Assembly (NCBI GenBank): GCA_013696595.1
Contig: JACCYG010000353.1
Location: forward strand, 1-14,922
Reading direction: 5' to 3'
DNA: 14,922 bases
Origin: Actinomycetota bacterium
Lineage (GTDB): Bacteria > Actinomycetota > Thermoleophilia > Gaiellales > Gaiellaceae
Position 1 is the stretch's first letter, and every line of letters starts with the position of its first letter. The notes below the pieces were generated by a model. It did no database searches, was not told the DNA's origin, and saw only the letters and a program-made list of their open reading frames with translations. Shown piece after piece: positions 6,412 to 13,387 of this stretch. Both the position numbers and the translations under genes were made by a program.

Positions 6412-6488
6412 GGAGGCCATCCGCGCCTCCGCGGGCGAGGCAAGCCTCGCACCTACACAGGGCCGCAGGGGCCGGGCTCGCCCGGCCC
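6412..6488. repeat. Palindromic intergenic element, copy B, with three hairpins
   Basis: Between sepF and yggT. Three inverted repeats follow each other: GGAGGC/GCCTCC (6412-6430), GCGAGG-CAAG-CCTCGC (6435-6450) and GGGCCGGGC-TC-GCCCGGCCC (6469-6488). The middle one ends in ACCTAC (6451-6456) and is the part related to copies A and C. There is no U-rich tail, but on the minus strand the hairpins lie right after the sepF stop and could terminate or stabilise its mRNA. Confidence 0.6.
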
Positions 6489-6503
6489 GCCTCTGCCGGG
6501 CGC

Positions 6504-7052
6504 TTAGGACTGGTTGAAGAACCCGCGCTCGATCAGGCGCGCGCGCTCTTCGGCGGAGACCTCTACGTTTCGGGGGGTCAGAAGGAAGACCTTGTCCGCG
6601 ATGCGCTGCATCCCGCCGTTCATCGCGTAGGTGAGGCCGCTCGAGAAGTCGATCAAGCGTTTCGAGAGCTCGGTGTCGGCTCCCTGGAGGTTCAGGATCA
6701 CGGGGACCGCATCCTTGAACTTGTCCGCGATCGATTGGGCGTCGTTGAAGCTTCTCGGCACGACGAGGTGAACCTTGACCGACGCGGAGGCCACGGCCTC
6801 GAGCGGCACACGCCGACGACCCCCCGCAGGCCGCAGAACGGCCGTGCGCGCAGAGTCCTCGTCGTCGGGGTCGGACCAGTCGTCGAACTCGGGCTGGCGG
6901 CGCCTTGGATGCAGCCGGCGCACGTTCGGACGGTCCCGGTATCCGCGGTCGAGCTCCTCCTCGGCGTCGAAGGCCTCCTCGTCCCAGTACTCGTCCTCCT
7001 CGACGATGCCGAAGTAGACGAGCGCGCGGCTCCAGACGTCTCCTACACCCAT
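6504..7052 (-). CDS. sepF: Cell division protein SepF
   Basis: Membrane-associated FtsZ partner that tethers and bundles FtsZ at the septum; in Actinobacteria it replaces FtsA/ZipA. Residues 1-24 form the amphipathic membrane anchor (MGVGDVWSRALVYFGIVEEDEYW). An acidic/basic linker follows, then the compact SepF domain at about 91-166, with VHLVVPRSFNDAQSIADKFK, VPVILNLQ, KRLIDFSSGLTYAMNG and VFLLTPRNVEVS. The 182-residue length is normal. The ATG is fixed by the anchor sequence. There is no Shine-Dalgarno; a TAAGAT box lies nine bases upstream, overlapping the yggS stop. Co-location with yggT and divIVA supports a septation role. Confidence 0.95.
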   Translation of the reverse strand: MGVGDVWSRALVYFGIVEEDEYWDEEAFDAEEELDRGYRDRPNVRRLHPRRRQPEFDDWSDPDDEDSARTAVLRPAGGRRRVPLEAVASASVKVHLVVPRSFNDAQSIADKFKDAVPVILNLQGADTELSKRLIDFSSGLTYAMNGGMQRIADKVFLLTPRNVEVSAEERARLIERGFFNQS

Positions 7053-7061
7053 AAGCAGGGA

Positions 7062-7067
7062 ATCTTA
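7062..7067 (-). promoter_or_regulatory. Possible -10 box for a near-leaderless sepF transcript
   Basis: TAAGAT on the minus strand, sharing bases with the TAA stop of yggS and nine bases before the sepF ATG, which lacks a Shine-Dalgarno site. Overlap with the stop codon means it could be coincidence. Confidence 0.3.
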
Positions 7068-7676
7068 ACCGTTGAAGAGGAGGGAGCCGACCCGCACGAC
7101 CGTCGCGCCCTCCTCCACGGCGACCCTGTAGTCCTGGGATGTCCCCATGGACAACTCGGCCAGTCCGTTGTCCGCGGCGAGCTCGCGGAGGCGGCTGAAA
7201 TGCGGCCGCGACCCCTCGGGGTCGTCCGTGATCGGCGGCATCGTCATCAGGCCGCGGACGTCGACGCCGAGCGCACGAGCCTCGGCGAGGAACGACGGCA
7301 GCTCCTCGGACGAGACGCCCGATTTGGTCTCCTCGCCAGCGAGATTCACCTCGACGAGCGCAGGCGCCGTCAGCCGCTTCGCGGCCGAGAGCGAGTCGAG
7401 CGAGTGGACGAGCTCGCAGAGGGTCGAGACGTCCCGAGCCTTCCGCGACTGGAGCTGGCCGATGAAGTGCCAACGGAAGGTGTCGCCATGGCGGGCGTGC
7501 TTCTCCTCGAGATCCTGAAGCCGGTTCTCCCCGACGATCTCGACGCCCGCCGAAGCGAGCGCTTCCATGCCGTCGGCGTCGACGTACTTCGTCGCCACCA
7601 CGATCTGGACTTCCGGCCCGACCTCCGACCGGATGCGTTCGTAGTTCGCGCGGACGGTGTCAGTCGATGGAGGCAA
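7065..7676 (-). CDS. yggS: YggS/PLPBP-type pyridoxal phosphate homeostasis protein
   Basis: Single-domain TIM-barrel protein of the alanine racemase fold type III that binds PLP and keeps its free level in check; it has no known catalytic activity. Seen: VVATKYV with the PLP lysine (residue 30), VEIVGENRLQDLEEK, RWHFIGQLQSRKA, LVEVNLAGEETKSG, RGLMTMPPI, and the closing LSMGTSQDYRVAVEEGATVVRVGSLLF. The frame is open far upstream, but only as a shadow of pgeF. The TTG at 7674-7676 is the likely start, overlapping pgeF by 17 bases with AGGG six bases upstream. That gives 203 residues, slightly short at the N-terminus. It keeps the standard pgeF-yggS-sepF order. Confidence 0.93.
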   Translation of the reverse strand: MPPSTDTVRANYERIRSEVGPEVQIVVATKYVDADGMEALASAGVEIVGENRLQDLEEKHARHGDTFRWHFIGQLQSRKARDVSTLCELVHSLDSLSAAKRLTAPALVEVNLAGEETKSGVSSEELPSFLAEARALGVDVRGLMTMPPITDDPEGSRPHFSRLRELAADNGLAELSMGTSQDYRVAVEEGATVVRVGSLLFNG

Positions 7677-8385
7677 TGACGCCCTGGCGGCCCGTGACTC
7701 CGCGGTCGCGGCGGTGGGAGAAGAAGAGGTCGGCCTCGCAGGCGGTGCAGTGCTCGCTCCGCCAAACGGTCTCGCACCCGGCGGCACGCAGTGCACGCCC
7801 GGTCGCCTCGGCGAGATCGAGGTTGCGGCCGTACAGAACGTCATCGCCGAAGCGCTCGCGAAACGGCGCGGCGACCTCGTCCCCCACCTCGTAGCAGCAG
7901 GGCCCGATTCCCGGCCCGATCGCAGCCGCGACGGCCCCGCCGTTCCGGATCGCGGCCAAGCCGGCGTCGGCGATCCCCGAGAGGAGCCCCTTCCAGCCGA
8001 CGTGGAGCACGGCGAGCGCGGGCTCCCCGTTCGCCCGGCAGAGGGCAACGGGAAAGCAGTCGGCGGTTAAAAGCATCATGCCCTGACCCTGCCGGTCGGT
8101 CCAGAGGCCGTCGCAGCGCTCGTACACGGTTCCGGGCGTCACGACCCCGCGTGGGCAAGCCTCCGTCACCTCCGCGCCGTGCACTTGCCAGGCCATCGTG
8201 GTCGTCTCCGGGTCTGCGCCGACGGCTTCGGTCAGCCGCCTCCGGTTCGCGACGACACGCTCTGGCTCGTCGTCCGTGAGGATTCCGAGGTTGAGCGACT
8301 CGTACGGGCCTTCGCTCACGCCGCCGAGGCGCGTCGAGAACGCCACGCGATACGGAACAGGCCCGTTCCAATGAAAGAGCTTCAT
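7660..8385 (-). CDS. pgeF: PgeF/YfiH-type multicopper (laccase-domain) purine nucleoside phosphorylase
   Basis: Family formerly called polyphenol oxidase or laccase domain protein. Members have purine nucleoside phosphorylase and adenosine deaminase activity, and E. coli PgeF edits cell-wall precursors carrying L-Ser. Key motifs in the 241 residues are FSTRLGGVS, MAWQVHG (His69), LLTADCFPVAL (Cys110), VLHVGWKGLLSG (His128), IGPGIGPCCYEVG and FFSHRRDRGVTGRQG. The zinc ligands His-Cys-His are therefore all present. The ATG overlaps the stop of the upstream protease gene as ATGA, with GGCGG just before it. It is usually found between ftsZ and yggS; here ftsZ is absent and an M50 protease precedes it. 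Confidence 0.94.
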   Translation of the reverse strand: MKLFHWNGPVPYRVAFSTRLGGVSEGPYESLNLGILTDDEPERVVANRRRLTEAVGADPETTTMAWQVHGAEVTEACPRGVVTPGTVYERCDGLWTDRQGQGMMLLTADCFPVALCRANGEPALAVLHVGWKGLLSGIADAGLAAIRNGGAVAAAIGPGIGPCCYEVGDEVAAPFRERFGDDVLYGRNLDLAEATGRALRAAGCETVWRSEHCTACEADLFFSHRRDRGVTGRQGVIASID

Positions 8386-9005
8386 CCGCCGACGAGCGTC
8401 ACGATCACATTCGTCGAATGCTCGAACGCGCTTCCGAAGAGCTCGTTGAACTGCTCGCGGAAGAAAATGATCACGCCGAAGATGATGAACATTCCGTACT
8501 GGTCCGCTGCGCTCCAGGTCGCGTAGACCTCGTCGCTCATGAAGGCTCCGACAATCCGCGAGCCGTCCAGCGGAGGGACCGGGAGGAGGTTGAAGAGTCC
8601 GAGTACGAGATTGATCTCGTACGACCGAATGAGGACGTTCCTCGTCACCTCTCCGAGCTGCATGTGGACGAGCGCGGCGACACAGGCGAGCGCGATCACG
8701 AAGTTGGTCGCCGGCCCCGCGGCTGCGACGAACGCCATGTCGTACTTCGGCCGGCGAAAGTGCTGCGGCTGCACCTGGACGGGCTTCGCCCAGCCGAAGA
8801 CGAAGTTGCTCAGGAAGTAGGTGACGACGAACATCGCCGTCCCGAGCGGGTCGAGATGGACGATCGGATTCAACGTGAGGCGGCCCTGCTCCTGGGGAGT
8901 CGGGTCGCCGAGACGGGTTGCGACGACCGCGTGCGCGAGCTCGTGCAGGACGAGGCTCGCGATCAGGATCGGCGCGAGGTAGAGGAAGAGCTCGACGTCG
9001 CTCAC
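8382..9005 (-). CDS. Site-2 protease family (M50) membrane metalloprotease
   Basis: Intramembrane zinc metalloprotease of the short, PDZ-less group. It has HELAH (21-25) in the first membrane segment, the family loop with NPIVHLDPLGT, GWAKPVQVQPQHFR, AAAGPATNF, and the third zinc-ligand motif FNLLPVPPLDGSRI (Asp147). About five hydrophobic segments are visible in 207 residues. The GTG start overlaps the stop of the upstream fusion gene as GTGA, and its stop overlaps pgeF as ATGA, so it is tightly coupled on both sides. The substrate is unknown; proteins of this group cleave membrane-bound anti-sigma factors or remnant signal peptides. Such a protease next to a tRNA nucleotidyltransferase is seen in several bacterial groups. 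Confidence 0.92.
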   Translation of the reverse strand: MSDVELFLYLAPILIASLVLHELAHAVVATRLGDPTPQEQGRLTLNPIVHLDPLGTAMFVVTYFLSNFVFGWAKPVQVQPQHFRRPKYDMAFVAAAGPATNFVIALACVAALVHMQLGEVTRNVLIRSYEINLVLGLFNLLPVPPLDGSRIVGAFMSDEVYATWSAADQYGMFIIFGVIIFFREQFNELFGSAFEHSTNVIVTLVGG

Positions 9006-11572
9006 GTTGACTCTGCGAGCGTCTTTGCGGCCTCAAGCTCGGCGCTTCGGCCGGCGAGCTCCCCGTTGAGCTTCCTGCGCAGGAGCTCGCCGAGGATCTC
9101 CCCGACGCGCGGTGACTCGGTGACGCCGAGTCCCGCGAGGTCCCCGCCCGAGATCTCGAGCCGAACCCCGCGTAGTTGCTCGAAGTACCGAACGAGACGC
9201 TCGCGCACGGCGGAGCGCGCGGGCGCGAGCGCGAGCGCGAACAGAGTGCCGTCCGGGTCGTGCGGCTCGACGAGGCGCCGGATCTCCGCAGGCTCGTCGG
9301 CCTCCGCCAGTCGGCTCTGCAAGAGCGGCGCCACGGTAACCGCGTCGGCGATCAGCTCGGCGTCGCGGCGCCGGAGCTTCAGACGCGCGAACCAGTCGAA
9401 GAGCTCGTCCGGCGGGAGGCGCCGGACGAGGACGGCCAGGCGAAGCCGCCAGGCGGGAACGTCGCGTGCGTAACGCGAGCGAACGGCGTCGACCTCCCGA
9501 ACGAGGCGGATCGCCTCGTCGTCGGCCGCGAGGTGCGGATGGATCTCGTGGTCCAGACCGATCTCGTCGAGCCGGGCGATCGCGTCCTCGATGCGCTCCT
9601 CGGAGAGCAGCGCTTGGAGCTCGTCACGAAGACGCGAGGAGGAAAGCTCACCGACGAGGCTCATCTCGACGCACGCGCGGGCAAGGGCGAGCGTGTGCGC
9701 GTCCATGCGAAAGCCGTAGCGGTTCTCGTAGCGGATCGCGCGAAAGATCCGCGTCGGGTCGTCGATGAACGACAGGTTGTGCAGGACGCGGACCACGCCG
9801 CCCTCGAGATCGCGAAGGCCGCCGAAGTAATCGACGAGCCGTCCGAAATCCTCCCCCTTCAGCGACACCGCCATCGCGTTCACGGTGAAGTCACGGCGAA
9901 AGAGATCCTGCCGCAGCGTCGCCTGCTCGACTCGCGGAAGGGCGGCCGGATAGTCGTAGAACTCGGTCCGCGTCGTGGCGACGTCGACGTGGCGATGTCC
10001 TTCGTACACGACGACGGCCGTGCCGAACTTCTCGTGAGGGACGACGCGGCCGCCGAGCGCCTGCGCGAGCTCGCGGCCGAACGCAATCCCGTCGCCCTCG
10101 ACAGCGATGTCGACGTCGAAGCTCGGCTCGTCCGTGAGGACGTCGCGAACCGCGCCACCGACGAGGTAGACACCGTCGTAGCGCTCGCTCACCGCCTGGA
10201 CGGCCTCGAAGATCCGTTCCAGATGGCCGAGCGCGAGCAGACGGTCACGCAGATCGGCGGCAGCGGGCGGCTCGCCCTCGTCCCTGACGGGCCCTTCGAG
10301 CGCGCGGAGAAGGTCGCTTCGCGCGACGACCCCGATTACGGCCCCGTCGCGGATGACAGGGACGCGGCCGGCGTCGGTCGAAGCTACGAGACGCTGCAGC
10401 TCGGCCAGCGGCGCCTCCTCCCCGCACGTCACGACCTGAGAGCTCATCACGCTCTTGACGGGTGCGTGCGAGAGCCCATGGCCGATCGCCTTGTCGAGGT
10501 CCTCGCGCGTGACCAGGCCGACGAGGCTCACCTCGTCCCCGACCTGGATCCCGCTCTGGCGGTGGCGCTGGCACATGACCATCGCATGGGCGACCGTGTC
10601 GTCCGGCGCGACGAAGCGCGGCGGGTGGGACATGATGTCGCCGGCCGTCAGCGGCCGCTGGACGGCGCTCGGAAGCGCCGCGAGGGCGCGCTCGCGTGCC
10701 TCCGAGAGAGGGCCGCGGAAGACGGCCGAGGCGGCCTGCGCGTGTCCCCCACCCCCGAGCGCTTCGGCGACGGCGCCCGCGTCGAGCTCGGCCACGCGCG
10801 TGCGGACGACGCAGAAGACGCGATCGCCCATCTCGACGAGGGTAACGAGCGCCCTGGCGTCGGTCAGATCGACGAGCTTGTGTGCGAGATTCGAGACGCC
10901 GTCGACGTATTCCGGCCACGCCACCGCAGTCACCAGCACCTCGAACCCGCCCACCTCGTGCGTTTCGAGCCCGTTCAGGAGGGCGTCGAGAAGCGCGCGC
11001 TCGTTGTCGCCGAGGGGCGAATGGAGGTACTGCGCGATCATGTCCTGGCGGGCCCCATGGCGCAGGCACCATGCGAGCGCGTCGGCATCGCGCTGGGTCA
11101 CGCTCGGGTACGTCAGAGAGCCGGTGTCCTCGTGGATGCCGAGCGCAAAGACCGTCGCTTCGAGCGGCGTCACGAGGATCTCACGCTCAGCGAGGATGCC
11201 GACCATCGTCGTCGTGAGAGCCCCGTCCTCGGAGACGACGATGTTCTCCGCAGGAATCCAGTCGGGCCGCTCGGGTTGGTGGTGATCGAATGCGACGACC
11301 TCGACGCCCGGCCGGCGTGCCACTTCCTCGAAGTCGCCAAGCCGCGCCGAGTGCACGGTCTCGACGACGACGAGCCGCTCGATCGCATCGAGGTCGACGC
11401 GTCCCGTCTCCGCGACGTCGAGCTCCTCGGCGTGGAGCCGGTAGAACTCCCGGACGTTCCGGTTCAGCGAGCCCGAGAGCGCGACGGTCGCGCCGGGATA
11501 GAGCCGCCTCGCGGCGAGCATCGAGGCAAACGCATCGAAATCCGTGTTCGTGTGCGTGACGATGACGTCCAC
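9002..11572 (-). CDS. DHH/DHHA1 - CBS pair - tRNA nucleotidyltransferase (CCA- or A-adding) fusion
   Basis: An 856-residue, three-module protein. Residues 1-300 are a DHH phosphoesterase with THTNTDFDA, FDHHQP (96-98), GIHEDTG and the DHHA1 motif GGGGHAQAAS, a fold that cleaves nanoRNA or cyclic dinucleotides. Residues 308-428 are two CBS domains, likely adenine-nucleotide sensing. Residues 465-856 are a class II tRNA nucleotidyltransferase: YLVGGAVRDVL, the catalytic DVD (486-488), RRDFTVNAMA (559-568), and DDPTRIFRAIRY (604-615). All catalytic motifs look intact. The architecture is known, for example in an Aquifex A-adding enzyme; whether this one adds CCA or only A cannot be told. The GTG start has no Shine-Dalgarno, but TACCCT lies six bases upstream. 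It is followed by the M50 protease with a GTGA overlap. Confidence 0.92.
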   Translation of the reverse strand: MDVIVTHTNTDFDAFASMLAARRLYPGATVALSGSLNRNVREFYRLHAEELDVAETGRVDLDAIERLVVVETVHSARLGDFEEVARRPGVEVVAFDHHQPERPDWIPAENIVVSEDGALTTTMVGILAEREILVTPLEATVFALGIHEDTGSLTYPSVTQRDADALAWCLRHGARQDMIAQYLHSPLGDNERALLDALLNGLETHEVGGFEVLVTAVAWPEYVDGVSNLAHKLVDLTDARALVTLVEMGDRVFCVVRTRVAELDAGAVAEALGGGGHAQAASAVFRGPLSEARERALAALPSAVQRPLTAGDIMSHPPRFVAPDDTVAHAMVMCQRHRQSGIQVGDEVSLVGLVTREDLDKAIGHGLSHAPVKSVMSSQVVTCGEEAPLAELQRLVASTDAGRVPVIRDGAVIGVVARSDLLRALEGPVRDEGEPPAAADLRDRLLALGHLERIFEAVQAVSERYDGVYLVGGAVRDVLTDEPSFDVDIAVEGDGIAFGRELAQALGGRVVPHEKFGTAVVVYEGHRHVDVATTRTEFYDYPAALPRVEQATLRQDLFRRDFTVNAMAVSLKGEDFGRLVDYFGGLRDLEGGVVRVLHNLSFIDDPTRIFRAIRYENRYGFRMDAHTLALARACVEMSLVGELSSSRLRDELQALLSEERIEDAIARLDEIGLDHEIHPHLAADDEAIRLVREVDAVRSRYARDVPAWRLRLAVLVRRLPPDELFDWFARLKLRRRDAELIADAVTVAPLLQSRLAEADEPAEIRRLVEPHDPDGTLFALALAPARSAVRERLVRYFEQLRGVRLEISGGDLAGLGVTESPRVGEILGELLRRKLNGELAGRSAELEAAKTLAEST

Positions 11573-11578
11573 GCTGAA

Positions 11579-11584
11579 AGGGTA
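11579..11584 (-). promoter_or_regulatory. -10 box giving a leaderless transcript of the DHH-CBS-nucleotidyltransferase gene
   Basis: TACCCT on the minus strand, then exactly six bases, then the GTG start. The spacing is the same as at traR. It lies in the 57-base gap after ridA, which otherwise holds nothing I recognise. Confidence 0.5.
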
Positions 11585-11629
11585 GACCTACGGCTTCGTG
11601 GGAACCCGTCGGCGCTCGCGACCGGCGCT

Positions 11630-12016
11630 CTACAGGTGGCCGATCGCCTCGATCTCGATCAGCGCGCCCTGCGGAAGGGCGGATACCTCGATCGTCGCCC
11701 GCGCCGGCGGCTTCGAGCCGACGTGGCGGCCGTAGACGTCGTTCATCTGGGCGAAGCCAGCGAGGTCGGCCAGGTAGATCGTGGTCTTGACGAGCTGAGC
11801 CAGGCTGGAGCCCGCCTCCTCGAGGATCGTGCTCAGGTTCTGCATGACGCGCTCGGTCTGCTCGCCGATCCCGCCCTCGATCATCTGATTGGTCTCGGGA
11901 TCGATTGCGAGCTGTCCCGAGACGAACACGAGACCGTCGGAGCGAATCGCCTGCGAGTACGGCGCGCCCTGGAAGGGAGCGGGCGCCTTCTCGGTGCGAA
12001 CGATCTCTTTCGTCAC
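11630..12016 (-). CDS. ridA: RidA/YjgF/YER057c family enamine/imine deaminase
   Basis: Trimeric protein that hydrolyses reactive 2-aminoacrylate and related enamines formed by PLP enzymes. In 128 residues it shows APYSQAIRSDGLVFVSGQLA, the EQTERVMQNLSTILEEAG helix, KTTIYLADLAGFAQMNDVYG, and PPARATIEVSALPQGALIEIEAIGHL, where the arginine of PARATIEV is the conserved carboxylate-binding residue. The open frame extends much further upstream as a shadow of murA. The GTG at 12014-12016 shares one base with the murA stop (TAGTG) and gives the normal length. The murA-ridA coupling is not standard, and a functional link is not evident. Confidence 0.93.
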   Translation of the reverse strand: MTKEIVRTEKAPAPFQGAPYSQAIRSDGLVFVSGQLAIDPETNQMIEGGIGEQTERVMQNLSTILEEAGSSLAQLVKTTIYLADLAGFAQMNDVYGRHVGSKPPARATIEVSALPQGALIEIEAIGHL

Positions 12017-13338
12017 TAGGTCTCGATTCGTTCGATCGACGCGCCCAGCGCGCGCAGGCGCTCGTCGATTCGCTCGTAGCCGCGGTCGATCTCGCGCACG
12101 TTCGCGATCGTCGAGGTTCCCTCCGCACACAGGCTTGCGATCAGCATCGCCATGCCGGCCCTGATGTCGGGGCTCGAGAGCCGCTCGCCGTAGAGCTTCG
12201 ACGGCCCGCTGACGAGAGCCCGGTGCGGATCGCAAAGGACGATCCGGGCTCCCATCCCGACGAGCTTGTCGACGAAGAAGAGGCGGTTCTCGAACATCTT
12301 CTCGAAGATGAGCACCGTCCCCCGGGCCTGCGTCGCGACGGCGAGCGCGATAGATGTCAGGTCGGCGGGAAAGGCCGGCCACGGACCGTCTTCGATCTTC
12401 GGGATCTGGGAACCGACGTCGTCGCGGATCACGAGCTCCTGGTCGCCGGAGACGCGGACGGACGTCCCCTCCACCACACAGTCGACGCCGAGCCGCTCGA
12501 ACGCAGGCCAGATTGCGACCAGATCGTCCGCATCGACGTTCTGGATCTCGATCTCGCCGCTCGTGACGGCGCCGAGGCCGACGAAGCTCGCGACCTCGAT
12601 GTGATCGGGGCAGATCCGCCACTCGCCGCCGTGCAGGCGCTCGACGCCGTGCACCCGCAGGACGTTCGAACCGATTCCGTCGATTTGCGCGCCCAGGGAG
12701 ACGAGGAAGCGGCAGAGGTCCTGGACGTGGGGTTCGCAGGCCGCGTTTCCGATCGTGGTGTCGCCGCGCGCAAGGACGGCGGCCATGACGGCGTTCTCCG
12801 TTCCCGTGACGGAGGCTTCGTCGAGGAAGATCGCCGTTCCGATCAGGCCGTGCGAACGCATTTGAAACCGTCGGTTAGTGTGGACGTCGGCACCGAGACG
12901 CTCGAGCGCGTCGATGTGCACGTCGAGCCGGCGGCGCCCGATCACGTCGCCGCCCGGGGGCGGAACGATCGCTTCGCCGCAGCGCGCGAGGAGCGGGCCG
13001 GCGAAGAGGATCGAGGCGCGGATGCGCCGGCAGAGCTCTTCGTCGAGCTCGGCCTTCGGCTCCTGCGCTGCGTGAATGCGGACCGTCCCCGGAGCGGGGT
13101 GCTCGATCTCGACGCCGAGATCCGCGGCGAGCTCCAGCATGGTCTCGACGTCGAGGATCGCAGGGACGTTCGCGAGGGTGATGGGCTCGTCCGTGAGAAG
13201 ACAGGCGGCGATGATCGGAAGAGCCGCGTTCTTGTTCCCGGCGGCCCGAACGGACCCGTTCAACGGCCGTCCGCCCTCGATAACGAACGACTCCGTGACG
13301 GCGTCGGTGCTCAATTGCTCGGTGATGAAGGTATCCAT
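12016..13338 (-). CDS. murA: UDP-N-acetylglucosamine 1-carboxyvinyltransferase with Asp in place of the catalytic Cys
   Basis: Transfers enolpyruvate from PEP to UDP-GlcNAc, the first committed step of peptidoglycan synthesis. Seen: FVIEGGRPLNGSVRAAGNKN (Lys36/Asn37), RIRASILFAGPLLARCG, PPPGGDVIGRRRLDVHIDAL, SVTGTENAVMAAVLARG, WPAFPADLTSIALA and SSPDIRAGMAMLIASLCA. At residue 131 the PGGC motif of E. coli (Cys115) is PGGD; mycobacteria and chlamydiae share this Asp and are insensitive to fosfomycin. The enzyme is 440 residues, with about 16 extra at the N-terminus before TESFVIEGG. The ATG at 13338 is the best start. A TAGGAT -10 box (13373-13378) faces the HD gene. Confidence 0.95.
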   Translation of the reverse strand: MDTFITEQLSTDAVTESFVIEGGRPLNGSVRAAGNKNAALPIIAACLLTDEPITLANVPAILDVETMLELAADLGVEIEHPAPGTVRIHAAQEPKAELDEELCRRIRASILFAGPLLARCGEAIVPPPGGDVIGRRRLDVHIDALERLGADVHTNRRFQMRSHGLIGTAIFLDEASVTGTENAVMAAVLARGDTTIGNAACEPHVQDLCRFLVSLGAQIDGIGSNVLRVHGVERLHGGEWRICPDHIEVASFVGLGAVTSGEIEIQNVDADDLVAIWPAFERLGVDCVVEGTSVRVSGDQELVIRDDVGSQIPKIEDGPWPAFPADLTSIALAVATQARGTVLIFEKMFENRLFFVDKLVGMGARIVLCDPHRALVSGPSKLYGERLSSPDIRAGMAMLIASLCAEGTSTIANVREIDRGYERIDERLRALGASIERIET

Positions 13339-13371
13339 GACGTCAGACGGTTCCGCCGGCGGCGAGCGGGC

Positions 13372-13378
13372 TATCCTA
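13372..13378. promoter_or_regulatory. Shared two-way -10 box between murA and the HD-domain gene
   Basis: The bases CTATCCTAC give TATCCT on plus (13372-13377) and TAGGAT on minus (13373-13378). The plus start codon follows 10 bases later; the minus one about 34 bases later. Divergent start sites sharing one symmetric -10 are a known promoter type. No clear -35 was found on either side. Confidence 0.4.
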
Positions 13379-13387
13379 CCGGCCCTT

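Noticed and set aside
9176..12019. A 947-codon open frame on plus, antisense to the fusion gene and ridA
   Set aside because: It is a mirror of real minus-strand genes in GC-rich DNA: composition is Arg/Asp/Val-biased, no domain is recognisable, and it crosses a gene boundary. The minus frame carries all the conserved motifs.
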